Notes: generated by a model from the sequence alone, not told the origin. A stretch of DNA of 64,000 nt from Liolophura sinensis (GCF_032854445.1 NC_088295.1:73062028-73126027), one strand, 5' to 3'. Positions 10,320-22,179 are shown, counted from the first letter of the stretch. Made by a program: numbers and translations.

Positions 10320-13300
10320 GTAGCTGACATTGGACAAGTCAAATGTTGATACTTTCTCTACATGCAACTGTGGTGTCAGTACGGAAAATCAGAGTTAGTT
10401 CCTCTTCTGGTATGTGACAAGCCTATTGTTTCCATGTTACCTTTGTTCAGTGTGACACGGCGTTTATGGTATTTTCTAAGCCATTGACGTCTAATAAATT
10501 ACCATCAACTGGTTTTCTAACCTAATTCTGCTAGGGTGCTAAGTCAGGGGCGTTTTCAGTTACTACTGTTTAAGCATTTATATGAAAAGCTAAAATAAAA
10601 CTCTAACTGAGATAAATTCACAAGACACTGTCATCGCTAGTCTGGCTTTACTCACTATCTATTCTGTAGTGTTTTTTACAATAGAAACCAAGCCTAGGAT
10701 GACCACAGATCTAAACACAGTTCTACATGGAATTTACCCCCCTTTTGTTCTACTCCCAGCAGCTTAACTAAGAGCTTACTGATAGCTACAGATTATGTGT
10801 AATTAGAGATTCGAATGATTATCTTTATAGTCTAATCGTCATATGTACCAGTAAATCACATGAAATAACCACTAAATGATTCATGAATTATGGATGATTG
10901 CGCTGCAGAAAATATGGCGATTACAAAAAAAAGTAGCGGACAGAGCGAAATATGTAGATCACTATCCATCGGCTTTGCCCAACAACGACGTCATCAAGCT
11001 TAATACACACATGCAAGTTCAATTTTACCAGCCAAGCGCTCAAAAACTGAGCTGAAGTTCGTTGAGATCCAATACTACTTTATGCAATAAAGATAAAGAT
11101 TTTGTTCTGATAAACAGATTGAATACGACTTACTCCCACTTGGCTGTCAAAAGATAAACTCGATCATAGCTGTTGTTTCTTTGAAATAGGAGGATGTTGT
11201 CATACTTGTTATGCCGAGTGTAGTTCAATACTTTGTTCGCTTACGGTTGCTCATCGCGTACAGCAATAGTGCCTTCCAGAAAACTATTACGGTGTTCTCA
11301 TATTTATAGTGCAGAGTCGATGTTTACTTTGCTTGCTTTCAGTTAACGTATATCAGGGTACTTTCAAGATAGAAGCCGGGCTGTGTTGTCATATTTTTAG
11401 TGTCAATTTCGAGTCTGTTTGCTTCATGTTTTGTTGCTTCAATTACCTCGAATCGGAAACGGTTTGTTACACTTTTAGCGTCGACTCTATGATTTATTCG
11501 TTTGTTTGATTAGAATTAACATTCCAAGCCGATATCTTTTAAACACCAATCCATTAAGTCTGAAATACAGATTTTCAATTTCATGGTTTGTTTGTTTCTT
11601 TACTTTCAAGTTTCAAGTACACGAAATCTAGAAGCTGGGATGAGTTGTCACGTTTACGTAGTGCAACGGGTCGTCTGTTTGGTTTGTTTGTTTTCTATTG
11701 GTTAATGTATGACCTTAGTGCCTCCTGGGAGTCACAATCAAGCATCATACACCGGCATATACGACTTGATGCTATCTCTGGCTAAGTTTGCACACGTCCT
11801 AGAATTCGTGTCCTAGCGTGATTTTTTGTCTTTGATTAATGTTTCAACGTTAAACTGAGTGTATCACATTAACAGATCTTCTGTCATTTTGGACGTCTCT
11901 GCCTGGGGTCTTGTGGTTTGCTGATAATAATGAGCTTTCCTGCGGAAGAAGCTGCAAGATGTGTCCTTCCGTCTGGCACTAGGCCATTCACAGGGCTATT
12001 TTAATCTTAGCTTTGTAGTTATGAAAGCATATTGAGTAAAAAAATATCCGTTCGTGTTTTTCTCCTAGACACACAAAAAAAATAAGCGGTAAGAGACGGT
12101 AATGTCTGTGGACAGTAGTGACAGTTTATCATGTGCTCAGAAAGTGCATGCTTATGCATTTTTTATGTAGTATAATAGTTCAAATAAAAACGCCGCCCGA
12201 GTAACAATTCGTCTTTACTTGACACAAAAATCTTACAACACGAGCGAAGACATAGGGAAAGGTTTTGCAAAAGTTTCAAATGTATTCTTTTACATGTGGC
12301 TCTTTGGTACGTTATATAGTATAGTAGTATAAGTGGGTTCTTGTCAGAAGTATTTCATTACTTCGGCAATTTTTGGAGTTAAGCTAGTACAGTGTGGAAA
12401 ATAAATACTAGTAGTGACTGATGCGAATTATACTAAACAAAGACTAAACAATGTTGAAAATAGCAATTGCATGAGTCTATGGAATGTATTTAACACATAT
12501 CTTAACAATCTGCTTTACATGAATTAACATAAACAAAGATGGGAAATGAGCTGTAGTCATGTCAGCACACTGCTCTCTCTGCTCAAGAACAGGCTTTATC
12601 TGCTTCAATCGTGCCTGAATGTCTCAATTCACGCTTCAGCGTCTCCGATATTTTTTAAGCTCTGCAATCTATCATGAGCTTTTCTAAACTCCTCTAAGCT
12701 TCTCCCATCAACTCTGATCTTCTCAAAACGTGAGCTTCATTAGTTTCCTTTTAGCTTCGCCAATCACCTCCGAACTTCTTCAATCGCCCTCTCACTATCA
12801 GTCTAACAGTGTTTTAATTGTTCACAATAATCGGCTGGCGCTGAGAATTAGCTGCTGTTTTCATTAAAATTTCATCAAAAGGAAAATGTGAAAAACCTTA
12901 CACCATTCTACCTTTTGGCAGACTCAAATCACCGTTTGAATATTTAGAGAAGTAAACTTAGTACAGTTCTATGAAAGGCACAGAACATTTAAAAGGTTTC
13001 AAACCCATGCGCGTAACAATTCAACTGTGTATTCGTTTTATATAAAAAGGAAGACAATACTAAGACAATGTGTAAATAATTACAAATGCACACATGTGAA
13101 TATTCATCCAATCTCTTATCAATGTTTGTGTATCATCGCGGTTTGGACTCTGTAATGTACTGATTCCAGATATCACTCTGTCCAAGGTTCAAGTCGGTAC
13201 AGAGTAGACGGAAAACACGTACCCGTGGCTGGCAAAGGTTGACACCGTCTTGATCCGTGCCCAGTGCACCTTAATGGATTTTTCGACCCACCATTGTCCA

Positions 13301-13720
13301 GCCCCAGTCTCGATTCTGCAATCTCAAGATCCGCATAGGGCCAGGGAGACGGTCCTACCATATGGCTTTTCTCTTTTGTCAATCATTGCTGCTCCCGGCA
13401 GTGTTGTTAATGGAAAATGTCAGTTTGTTTGTTTTTAATCTTTTTTCCATTTTATCTCAAAATCAAATGAGACATCCATAACCCTACTTATTTAGACGCA
13501 ACATGCTAAAACATATTTTTACAGAGCATTGCTAGAAGAGAACGAAAGTACTACCAGACATTATTTTTATTTCCAAAAAAAAAACTGGGATGCATGTATG
13601 GATGCATGGACCAATATCAACAAAAGTCCGTCAAAATACTCACATCGTATGCGAGAATGTTCGCTGACAGGTTGTGCCCTCTTTCTGGTATTTTTTCTAG
13701 ATTGTTTTCTTCGCTATAAC
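10320..13720. repeat. Segmental tandem duplication, copy A
   Basis: This block is repeated in the same order and orientation immediately downstream (13721-16375). Anchors, copy A versus copy B: 'agttagttcctcttctgg' ~10392 vs the matching stretch ~13745; 'gctgaagttcgttgagat' ~11051 vs ~14074; 'agatgtgtccttcc' ~11957 vs ~14223; 'tcaatcattgctgctccc' ~13379 vs ~15912. By eye the copies are clearly homologous but substantially diverged, so the duplication is old. The outer edge near 10320 is approximate. No gene is recognisable in either copy; ORFs at equivalent positions are not conserved. Confidence 0.85.
11180..11935. repeat. Copy-A-specific block of degenerate ~90-100-bp repeats
   Basis: The stretch has no counterpart in copy B, where the flanking sequences join near 14205. 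It holds several degraded recurrences of a motif like 'tgttgtcatatttttagtg' (near 11195, 11293, 11382, 11462 and 11645), usually followed by a Gly/Cys-type 'tgtttg' stretch. Either copy A gained the array or copy B lost it. Two short ORFs here are products of the repeats. Confidence 0.6.
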
Positions 13721-16375
13721 TGTAGTGTTAATGGAGAAGATTCAAGTTAGTTCCTATTCAGGCGTGAGACAATCTTATTGTTTCAATGTTACCTTAGTAC
13801 AGTGTGACAAGAACACAGCGTTTATAGTATTTTCTAGGCCATTAACGTGTAATGATTTGCTATAAATGTTTTTCTTACCTAATTTTGCTTATGACATGGC
13901 GCTTGGGGGCGTGTTAGTTACTACTATGACTAGACCCCCCCCCCTCCGACCTACAGAAATACACGCGACTATTTTCCTGGCCATTTGCGTGACGGAGTAT
14001 TACACTGTTGTGGCTGCTCTGGTTTTACGTCCAATAAAAGTTCAGTTTTACCAGCCGAGCGCTCAAAAACTGAGCTGAAGTTCGTTGAGATCCAATACTA
14101 CTTTATGCAAGTAGATAAATATTTTGTTCTGATCAACAGACTGAATACGACTTACTCCCACATGGCTGTCAAAAGATCAGCTGGATTATAGCTGTCGTTT
14201 CTTTAAAATCGTAAGAAGCTCCAAGATGTGTCCTTCCTTCTGGCACCAGCCCACTCTCAGGGCTATTTTAATCTTGACTTCGTAGTTATGAAAGCATATT
14301 ATGTAAAAAGGGTATCTGTTCGTATTTTTCTCTCAGACACAGAGAAAAACGAGCGCTAAGAGACGGGTGTCTCTACGGGGAGTAGTGACAGGTTATTATT
14401 ATATGCTCATGGAGTACAGACAGATACAGATGGTCTCAGACAGGCAACGACTTTTTGTGCACTTTTTATGTGGCTATAATAGTTAACCAAAAAATCTCAT
14501 ATAGCGAGAAAAGACATGTTGACTGGACTTGCAAAAGTTTCAGTTAAACGCTTTTATAAGTGTTTTTTTTGGTTCCTTTATAATGCGTTGAAGAACCAAT
14601 TGAGTGATAAATCTTGTCAGAGATACTTTATTACTTAAAATTTTCTGAAATATTTTTGCTGAAGTTAATTCAAATTAAATACCAATAGTTACTGATGCGA
14701 TTTTTTGCTAACAAGGACTAAAGTCAGGAGCTGAAAATCTCAATCACATTGGAATCTATGAAATGTATTTAACACAAACCTTCACTAACCACTTACCATC
14801 AATTAACATAAACGAAGATGAGAAAGGAGTCATGTTATTGCAGTGGTCATGTCTGTGCACTGTGCACTCTTGCCTTAAGACCACCCTTTATCTTCTCCAG
14901 TCACGTCTGAACTTCTAAAATCACGCTTCAGCGTCTCCGATTTTTCTTAAGGCTTTCTAATCCTTCATGAACTCTGATCTTCTCAAATCAGCGTGAACTT
15001 CATTAGTTTCCTTTGAGATTCGCCAATCATCTCTGAACTTCTTCAATCGTATTTCCCCTATCAGACAAACAGCCTTTAAACGGGTTCACAATACTCAGCT
15101 GGTGCTGAGAATTTCTTTTGATACCACAAAGTAAAGTTGCTCTTTTCATTAAAATTTAAACAAAAAGAAGATGTGACAAATCTTTAACTATTCTAGTTTT
15201 TAACAGACTTAGAACACAGTTTGAAGCTTTGGAAAATGTATTCGATTTACATAGAGGACAGTACCCAGACAATGTGTAATAATCAAGATGTCAAATCACA
15301 ACAGAAGAAACAGATATGTGGACATCACCGTACAATAACGCCAACAGTAACGTGGACATGACATCACAACAGCGACAACTGAGATGTGGATACGGGTCAC
15401 AAAAATGCAAAAGAAAAGTGGGTATCAGATCACAGGAATGTCAACAGAAACCTTGATATCAAATCACAATAACAACACAAACTTTAATATCAAATCAAAA
15501 TGATGACAACAGTAACCTGGATATCAAACCTCAATGATGACAACAGAAACATGGATTTCAAATCACAATAATGACAACAAAAACGTTGATATCAAACAAC
15601 AATAGCTACAAATGCACACGTGTGGATATTGGTCCAATCCCTTATCGTTGTTTGTGTATTATCGCTTCCCGGGTTCCGTGGGATAGTGATTCCAGATACC
15701 ACACTGTGCAGGTTCATGTTGGTAAAGAACAGAAACGCCCGTGGCTGGCAAAGACTGACACTATCCTGATCTGGGCCCAGTGCACATTGAAACGCCACAC
15801 ACTTAATGAATTTTCCGACCCTCTATTGTCCAGCCCCAGTCTCGATTCTGCAATCTCATCAGGCGCATTTGGTCAAGGAGACGGCCCTACCCTATGGCTT
15901 TTCTCTTTTGTAAATCATTGCTGCTCCTGGCAGTGTTGTTATTGGAAGACGTCTGTTTGTTTTTAATATATTTTTTCCATTTTACCGCACACTTATAGGA
16001 GACATCTATAATCCTATTCATTCAGACGCATCATGCTACTAAAACATATTTTTACAGCACGGACAAGGCATAGCTAGAAAAGAACTTTTTTATTTTTCCC
16101 CCCAAAAGAACGTGATGTCACTTATACTATCATCGACGTCTCATCCTGTCACATTTCTATTATGAATCACTATTTCAAAAATGACTTTTAAATAACACAC
16201 ATTCGAACTTATTTTTAGGTTGTTCAGTTTCGAGTGACATTATGACATTGTCACATTATTATACCACGTAGAATACGCGGACCGTTATTAGCAAAAGCCC
16301 GTCAAAACACTCTTATCGTAGGTGATGATGTTTGCTAACAGGTTGTGGACCTTTTCTATTTTTTTTTGGAATGTA
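13721..16375. repeat. Segmental tandem duplication, copy B
   Basis: Second copy of the block described at 10320-13720. It is colinear except that it lacks the 11180-11935 block and contains an extra short-repeat array at 15285-15605. The matching end ('gtcaaaacactc', 'ggttgtg' and the following T-run near 16300-16375) stops where Gypsy LTR sequence begins, so the LTR element sits at or very near the copy's downstream edge. Confidence 0.85.
15285..15605. repeat. Copy-B-specific array of ~33-34-bp imperfect repeats
   Basis: About nine degenerate units carry 'gatatcaaatcacaa' followed by 'gacaacagaaac'-like sequence. In copy A the corresponding position (near 13075-13090) passes directly from 'gacaatgtgtaa' to 'tacaaatgcacac' with no array, so this growth is confined to one duplicate. 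Confidence 0.75.
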
Positions 16376-16389
16376 TTCATCATTAAATT

Positions 16390-16892
16390 TTGAAAATTTA
16401 AGAAAAGGAATTCAGACTCGAGACACACTGGGTTGGAAAGAGGACTTTCCCTGTGAGGGATTTTACTGGGTTTGGAGAAACAGGATTTTACGCCATTCGA
16501 CAGTCATTTGTACTCCATTTTCTGGACAGAGCACTTTGTGGGCCTGTGTTTCGCCACTTGCTAATTTCGTGAGACGTTATTTTGGAACTTGTATCGCTCA
16601 TTGTCTCTTTGTGCGATTATGTACTTATCTCAGTTTACCATGAAAGTGACTTTGTGTATATTTTCGAGGAGCGAAACATACATCGCCTTCTCGGCACCAC
16701 GGACACTACTGTGAACCCGACCGCCCTGAGAAGTTACACCCTCACAGGCAGTTCGGGACCAACCATCGTCAGCGTGCCGTGGATTCGGCATTTACGCCGA
16801 CTTAATCGCCTTTGGAAGCCGGAATATTTTATCCGGATTTGGACGCTATTATCAGTAAGAGATTGATGTGTATTATATTTTTTATTTGTCAG
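16390..16892 (+). repeat. Extra partial LTR of the Gmr1-like element
   Basis: The segment from about 16480 ('acgccattcgacagtcat') through 'ggaagccggaatatttta' and 'cggatttggacgctatta' to 'gtaagaga' (16866) parallels the second half of the LTRs at 16893, 22378 and 38053. It is followed directly by the start of a further LTR, giving two LTR pieces in tandem. It retains a stretch around 'acgccattcgaca' that the next LTR lacks but the solo LTR keeps, so it is not a recent local duplicate of its neighbour. Confidence 0.8.
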
Positions 16893-17677
16893 TGTCTGAC
16901 CTACATTTTCCCTCTGGGCGTGTTATAGTCTACGCTGTAATTCAGGCGAGCATTATTCAGGCTTCGGTGTTTATCAGTTTCGTGTCATTGTACATGGGGT
17001 ATACATTCGGGAGACATGTTTGCGATTAAGCCATCATGAACTTTTTTACGTTAGTCTATAAATATTAGTGACGCAGTTGTGAAGCTTCCAGTAATTTACT
17101 CAAGTCCATTCGAGAGCAGTCATCTTTACTTTGTGTACGCAGCACTTTGTGAGTTTGTGTTTTGTCACTTTTTTGAGGCGTTATTTTGGAGATTGTACAC
17201 ACATTGGGCCTTTGTCCGATTACGTACATTTCATCCCAGTTTACACTGAAAGTGACTTTGTGTATATTTCCGAGGAGTGAAACATACATAGTCAGCTCGG
17301 AATCACGGACGCTACTGTCAACCCGATCGCCCTGAAAAGTTACACATTCACAGGCAGGTGGGGAATATACCATTATCAGCGTGCCGTACCGTTATCGGAT
17401 TCTTCTGTCAGTTGAGGAATTCCTCTTAACTGTGCGTTCTATATTTACGTAGACTGACTCGCCTTTAGAAGCCGGAATATCCCATCCGGATTTGGACGCT
17501 ATCACCAGTAAGAAAAAATATATTTTTGTAAGTATTTGTATTGTTTTGCATTTTATTGTCAGTTGAATTATTTGTCTATTTTGTTCAAATATGTATATTG
17601 ATTTATTCAAGCGTCTTTGTGGCCCTTTGTTTGATCTTGTGTAAGACCTATCGCTGATCTGATAGTTGAACAAGCCA
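16893..17677 (+). repeat. 5' LTR of the Gmr1-like element
   Basis: It begins at TGTCTGACC, shared with 22378 and 38053, and is followed through to 'gttgaacaagcca', shared with the solo LTR up to 38925. The length is ~785 bp versus ~873 bp in the solo copy; a stretch in the first third is deleted. Exact ends are uncertain, because sequence just before the TGTCTGACC start ('tttatttgtcag') is also shared with the 3' LTR, so the true 5' boundary could lie up to ~25 bp upstream. A TGGTGGTACCC stretch just inside (17690) is a possible primer-binding site; I could not assign the tRNA. Confidence 0.8.
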
Positions 17678-17862
17678 GTTGTGTTCGATGGTGGTACCCT
17701 TATATATTAGGGTCTTGTCAGGGAACTAAAACCTGCTTGTGCTAGATTGTGGCACGTTAATTTTCCGCTTATTTAGCGGTGTTTTGGTTCCTGTTTTGGA
17801 TCAGAGATTCACATTTGGTTCAACTATTTATATAGTGTATTTGTATTCTATATGATGCCATT

Positions 17863-19110
17863 ATGGCTGAGGAATTAAATGTATATTCATTCCTTGATAG
17901 AATTTGTCAGTGGTTAGGCTGTCTAAGTGACAAGTTTGAATTAGGCTTAAGGCAGAGTCCTAAAAAAGTAAACTGGTGGACGCTATCAGCAAACATTTTG
18001 ACTTTGGTAATACTTTACCTATTACAGCCCGAAGTGGTGATATTAAGTTAGCTAGGTTTCAGTCAGGGATAGAAAGGTTTAAGTTAGAAAAGGCAGAAAG
18101 AGAAGGAGACCGAGGGAGAGAAAACGAAGAAAGAGAGAGAGAAGAAAGAAAAAGAGAAGAGGGTTTGAGTTAGAGAAGTTGAAATTATAACGGGAGTTCA
18201 AACTGAAGGAATTCTAAAAGTAAAAAGTAGTGATAAAGAAGCTGTTAGTGGTGGTAGCCAAGGATTTGATCTGGCTCAAAACATTAAGTGCCCATATTGA
18301 ATGACAAGGATGCAGAAAGGTTTTTTCAGAAAGAGGCTGTTAGCTTGGAGTGGCCTAAAAGGTATTGGACAATGTTACTGCAGAGTACATTTGAGGGTAA
18401 AGTACAGAGGTCTATTCTGTTTTGTCGGTAGATCAATCTTTAAATTACATCACAGATTACAGCACAGGTAAGACGGTGGTCTTGTCTGCTTATAAGAGCT
18501 TGTGTCAGAGGCTTATAGACACAAATTCAGGCAGTTAACGAAACAGTCTGGTGAAACTTACCTGCAATTTGCCAGGGAAACTGTTTGACAGCTGGTACAT
18601 GGCTCTGAAGTTAGATAATTCTTTTGAGAATTTAAGGGAGGTTGTTCTCTTGCAGGAATTTAAGAACAGTGTTCCTAATGAGGTGAAGATTTATTTAGGT
18701 GAACAGAAGGTCCAGGACGGTCAGACTACAACCGTTTGGCCAATGAATATGAGTTAAATCGTAAGACTAACGGACACAAAATTTCAGCCTAAATTTCAGA
18801 AGAAGTGGATTTCTGACAAGAAGACTTCAAACTTTAGTACTGACGAGCAGACCAATGACAAGCATAAGTCAAATGTGGGTTTTTCTTCTGACAAGAAGAC
18901 CTTCCAGTCCAAATCTCAAGATGTTAGTCCGCCTTCTTGTCGTTAGTGTACAGGCTCAGCACATCTAATGTCCACGTGCCCAGCACTGAAAATGAAAGCG
19001 GAGCGAAAGTCAGTAGCTTTTGTTAACTCTAGTTGTAAACCAGTGAGGCCACAAGTAGGGATGTTGGTCCTATCGATAAACCACAAATTAAAGAGGTAGG
19101 GCACACTCCA
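17863..19110 (+). pseudogene. gag relic with SCAN-like capsid segment and zinc knuckle
   Basis: Gag is the structural polyprotein that packages element RNA. The likely start at 17863 opens MAEELNVYSFLDRICQWLG. Near 17955 the homologous reading shifts frame and continues as a short helical segment (ISKHFDFGN), then an acidic/basic Arg-Glu-rich stretch at 18070-18170. SCAN-like sequence follows: AYRHKFRQLTKQSGETY at ~18505, then after another shift FDSWYMALKL and LQEFKNSVPNEVKIYLGEQK (to 18757). A CX2CX4HX4C zinc knuckle is encoded at 18938-18979 but is cut by a TAG between its first two cysteines. At least three frameshifts and several stops make it non-functional. SCAN-like gag is known in several Gypsy groups and supports the assignment. 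Confidence 0.8.
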
Positions 19111-19129
19111 GAGACATACTGGGGTTTCC

Positions 19130-19480
19130 TTTCGTGGTGTGGTTACTGGGAATGGAGTTACCTCCCCTTTCCGTATAGTTAGGAATAATGGGGCTAGTCA
19201 GTCTTTGATGTTGACAGATGTGATTCCTGCACATTCGGATAAGGCCAACAGTCATGTTTTGATCAAGGATATTAATGGAAAGTTTATGTCTCTTCCATCA
19301 CTGGAGGTTATCCTTACTTCTGATTCGGTTACTGGTTCAGTAGCTGTAGGGGTTGTTAACACCTGTGGAACGCATTTCCTTTTTGCTGGGTAATGACTTA
19401 GCAGGAGATGAAGTTAAGGTGTGTCCTCATGTCTGCAGTGTTCCTGCTCTGGCCGGAAATACAGAAGATGTACAGGAGAC
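19130..19480 (+). pseudogene. Aspartic protease relic, catalytic Asp replaced
   Basis: The protease would cleave the element polyprotein. The flap and active-site region reads IVRNNGASQSLMLTDVIP. Family members have D-T/S-G-A, and here the position of the catalytic aspartate (codon 19184-19186) is AAT, Asn. About 60 residues later VERISFLLGNDLAG gives the typical C-terminal part, reached by a frame change near 19360. It lies directly after the gag zinc knuckle and before integrase, the usual place. The Asn alone would abolish activity. Confidence 0.78.
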
Positions 19481-19699
19481 GTTTTCAGATATATTTCCAT
19501 CTTGCGTGTTTACCAGTTCACAGAAAAGAGCTAGGGAGAAGGAAGACAACTCTTCTATTACCATTGGGTATTCAGCGGGTAGTATTAATTTGGCTGAAAG
19601 TTTATTTCATGATATTTATTGTGTAGAGGGTGATCAGGGGATCGACAGACCTGTGTCCTCTCGATCTGATGTGGTTAAAAAACAACAGTAAGATCCCGA

Positions 19700-20938
19700 A
19701 TTAAGGGAAGTGAGCAAGTTTGCTTTTGTCTGTGGAGGAATTAGCTGAGGTGCCTGTTGGTTATTACTTGGAGGATGAGCTGTTCAGAAGAAAATACAGA
19801 CTCTCTTATATACCAGCTAACGATTATTGTGCAATTTTAAATCAAGTTGTCTTACCTTCAAGTTATAGACAGGAAGTATTTACAATGGCTCATGAGATTC
19901 CAATAGATTTACATTTAGGTATTAGAAAAACAGAAAATAAAATCACTCGCCATTTTTACTGGCCTAAGATTCACAAGGATGTGGTTAATTTCTATAAGAC
20001 ATGTCACACCTGTCAGCTAGTGGGAAAACCACAGAATAGTGTAAAGCCTGAACCTTTTAGTAAGGTATTTATTGATTGCATTGTTCCCTTACCTAGAACT
20101 ACTACAAGTATCTTTCGACTATTATGGATACAGCTACTAGATTTTCCGGAAGCTATCCCACTGAGATTTCCGGAAGCTATCCCACTGAGACAGATAACTA
20201 CTACTCAGACAGATAATAGTCTGTTACAGTTTTTCACAAGGTATGGCTTACCTACGGAAATACATTCTGACCAGGGGTAAAGTTTATGTCAGGCTTATTT
20301 CGGGAAGTTATGTATTGGGAAAAAGAGATTCCAGCTGTACTGTTTGCCAATATTGATACTCGTAATGAGTTCACAGGGTTTAATTCATCTGAGTTTATGT
20401 ATGGTCATGAGGTTAGAGGACCTTCAGTTTAGATGAAGGAGCGTATATTGGCAAAGAAAACAGAAGGAAATGCAGTATGTTTCCCAGTTTCGGGACAGGT
20501 TATATAAAACCTGGGAAATAGCTCGTGCTAATTTGAAAACCTCTCAGGAGAAAATGAAATTGTACTACGAAAAGAGACCTAAGCCAAGAAGTTTTTCTCC
20601 TGGGGACCAGGTTCTAGTTTTGTTGCCCCTACCTCAGGAACCACGTAAGGCCAAGTTTAGAGGGCCTTATCAGGTGGTGAAGAAAGTTATGGTTGTAAAC
20701 TACATTATTACCATACTTGATCATAGCAAAACTAATAGAGTAGATCACATTAATATGCTGAAAAAGTACATTTCCGGTGACGCAAGTCAATCAGTAGCTA
20801 TGACTCATGCAGAGGAGAGTGGTGAGTTGTCTGCGACATGCACTGAGTCTAAAGAGCCAGGAAGCATTCAAGTTGATTTGTTAGATCCTAAGCTGGACAA
20901 CTCAGATGTATTGAGCAATTCAGATGAAGTGTTGTTTT
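19700..20938 (+). pseudogene. Integrase relic, located upstream of RT
   Basis: Integrase joins the element cDNA to host DNA. The N-terminal zinc-binding domain is seen at about residues 55-110 of the first frame: H...H spacing in AHEIPIDLHLGIRKTENK, then YKTCHTCQLVGK. The core has the first Asp in FIDCIVPLP and the second in IHSDQG, followed by a stop at 20278. Continuing in another frame, GLFREVM joins directly to WEKEIPAVLFA, so the part that normally carries the third catalytic residue (Glu) is deleted. FGHEVRGP-like sequence ends at a TAG (~20431). The C-terminal part (20470-20938) is open and includes a GPY/F-type KFRGPYQVVKKV and VDHINMLKKY. A 24-bp tandem duplication (20143-20190) repeats FPEAIPLR. 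The position before RT is the striking feature. Confidence 0.88.
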
Positions 20939-21780
20939 AAAAGTCAGAGACAGGATATTTGTAGGTTACTGGAGACTTATCGTAAGATAATTTCGGATGT
21001 ACCAGGCTGTACTAATGCTGGAGTACATGGAGTAGATGTGGGAAGGGCTGTACCTATCAAACAGCAACCCTACAGAATTAGCCCTGCAAAGTTAAAGCTT
21101 GTTAACCAAGAAATAAAGTACACGTTGAAGAACGGGATTCTAGAGCCTAGCCAGAGTAACTAGTGTACACCAATTGTGGTTATCTCTAAGCCCGATGGTT
21201 CTATACGTCTGTGTGTGGATTACGGAAAGGTCAATGTTGTAATCAAGACGGATTCTTATCCTGTTCTCCGTACTGAGGATTGCATTTATAGGGTAGGGAA
21301 TGCCAAGTTTATTACTAAGATAGAACAGGTGTCACAGTGTTTGGCATGAAAAATAGTGCGGCGACGTTTCAGATGTCAGCCAATAAGATTGTAGAAGGGC
21401 TGGATTTCTTTGCAGCCGATATAGATGACATTCTTATTGTGAGTGACTCGTGGTAACACCATTATAAACATCTGTAGAAAATATTCTCTCGATTATCTTC
21501 ATTAGATTTAAAGATTAATCTTAAGAAGACAGATTTTGCCAAAGGACAAGTGACATACCTTGATCATGAAGTTGACGGTGGACAGGTAGTTCCTACTTGT
21601 AAGTAAGACATTCTTAGAATGCTTGGAGTGTGTAGTTTTTACGGCAAGTTTGTACCGAATTTCAGCGATGTTGCTGCTCCATTGACACAGTTACTCAAAA
21701 AGAATGTCAAGTTTGTATGGTCGGGTAGTTGTCAGTCAGCTTTTAATGGGTAAAAAAACATTCTATTTAACCCTCCTATT
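20924..21780 (+). pseudogene. Reverse transcriptase relic
   Basis: RT copies element RNA. Starting right behind integrase, the N-terminal part reads PIKQQPYRISPAKLKLVNQE and, past a TAG at 21161, CTPIVVISKPDGSIRLCVDY. At ~21330 KIEQ is followed almost at once by FGMKNSAATF; about 30 residues normally between them, including the first catalytic Asp motif, are missing. The YxDD box reads DIDD (21418-21429): both Asp remain but the Tyr is gone. Further on come LSSLDLKINLKKTDFAKGQV and LGVCSFYGKFVPNFSDVAAP, the usual connection to RNase H. Several stops interrupt the frame. Confidence 0.88.
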
Positions 21781-22179
21781 TTGAAGGCTCCAGATTTTAG
21801 CCATCCGTTTAAGATGGCACTGGACGTTAGTAACATTGGAGTAAGAGATGTTTTGCTCCAGGAAGGAGAGGGTGGGATAGAACAGCCTATCAGTTACTTC
21901 TCTAGGAGGTTAAGTGAACATCAAAAGCATAATTCCACCGTAGAGAAGGAGGCATTAGGCCTAGTGCTGTCTGTACAGCATTTCGAAGCGTATTTGACCA
22001 GTTGTACTGGTAATGTCACTGTGTATACTGATCACAACACTTTAGTGGTCTTAGAGAAGTTTCAGAACAAAAATGAGAGATTATTACGACAGTGTTTGAC
22101 CTTACAGCTGTATGCTCTGGAAATTGTACATATTGCTGGTAAGGATAACATTGTGGCTTATATATTATCCATAGTTTGA
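21781..22179 (+). pseudogene. RNase H relic, last catalytic Asp lost
   Basis: RNase H removes the RNA strand during cDNA synthesis. This 132-codon frame is the best preserved part of the element. The first Asp lies in MALDVSNIGV, the Glu in STVEKEALGL and the next Asp in VYTDHN. The C-terminal family motif usually reads VAD.LSR, but here VAYILS, so Asp is replaced by Tyr (codon TAT near 22157). It ends at TGA shortly before the polypurine tract, so nothing coding follows; in ordinary Gypsy elements integrase would come next. Confidence 0.9.
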
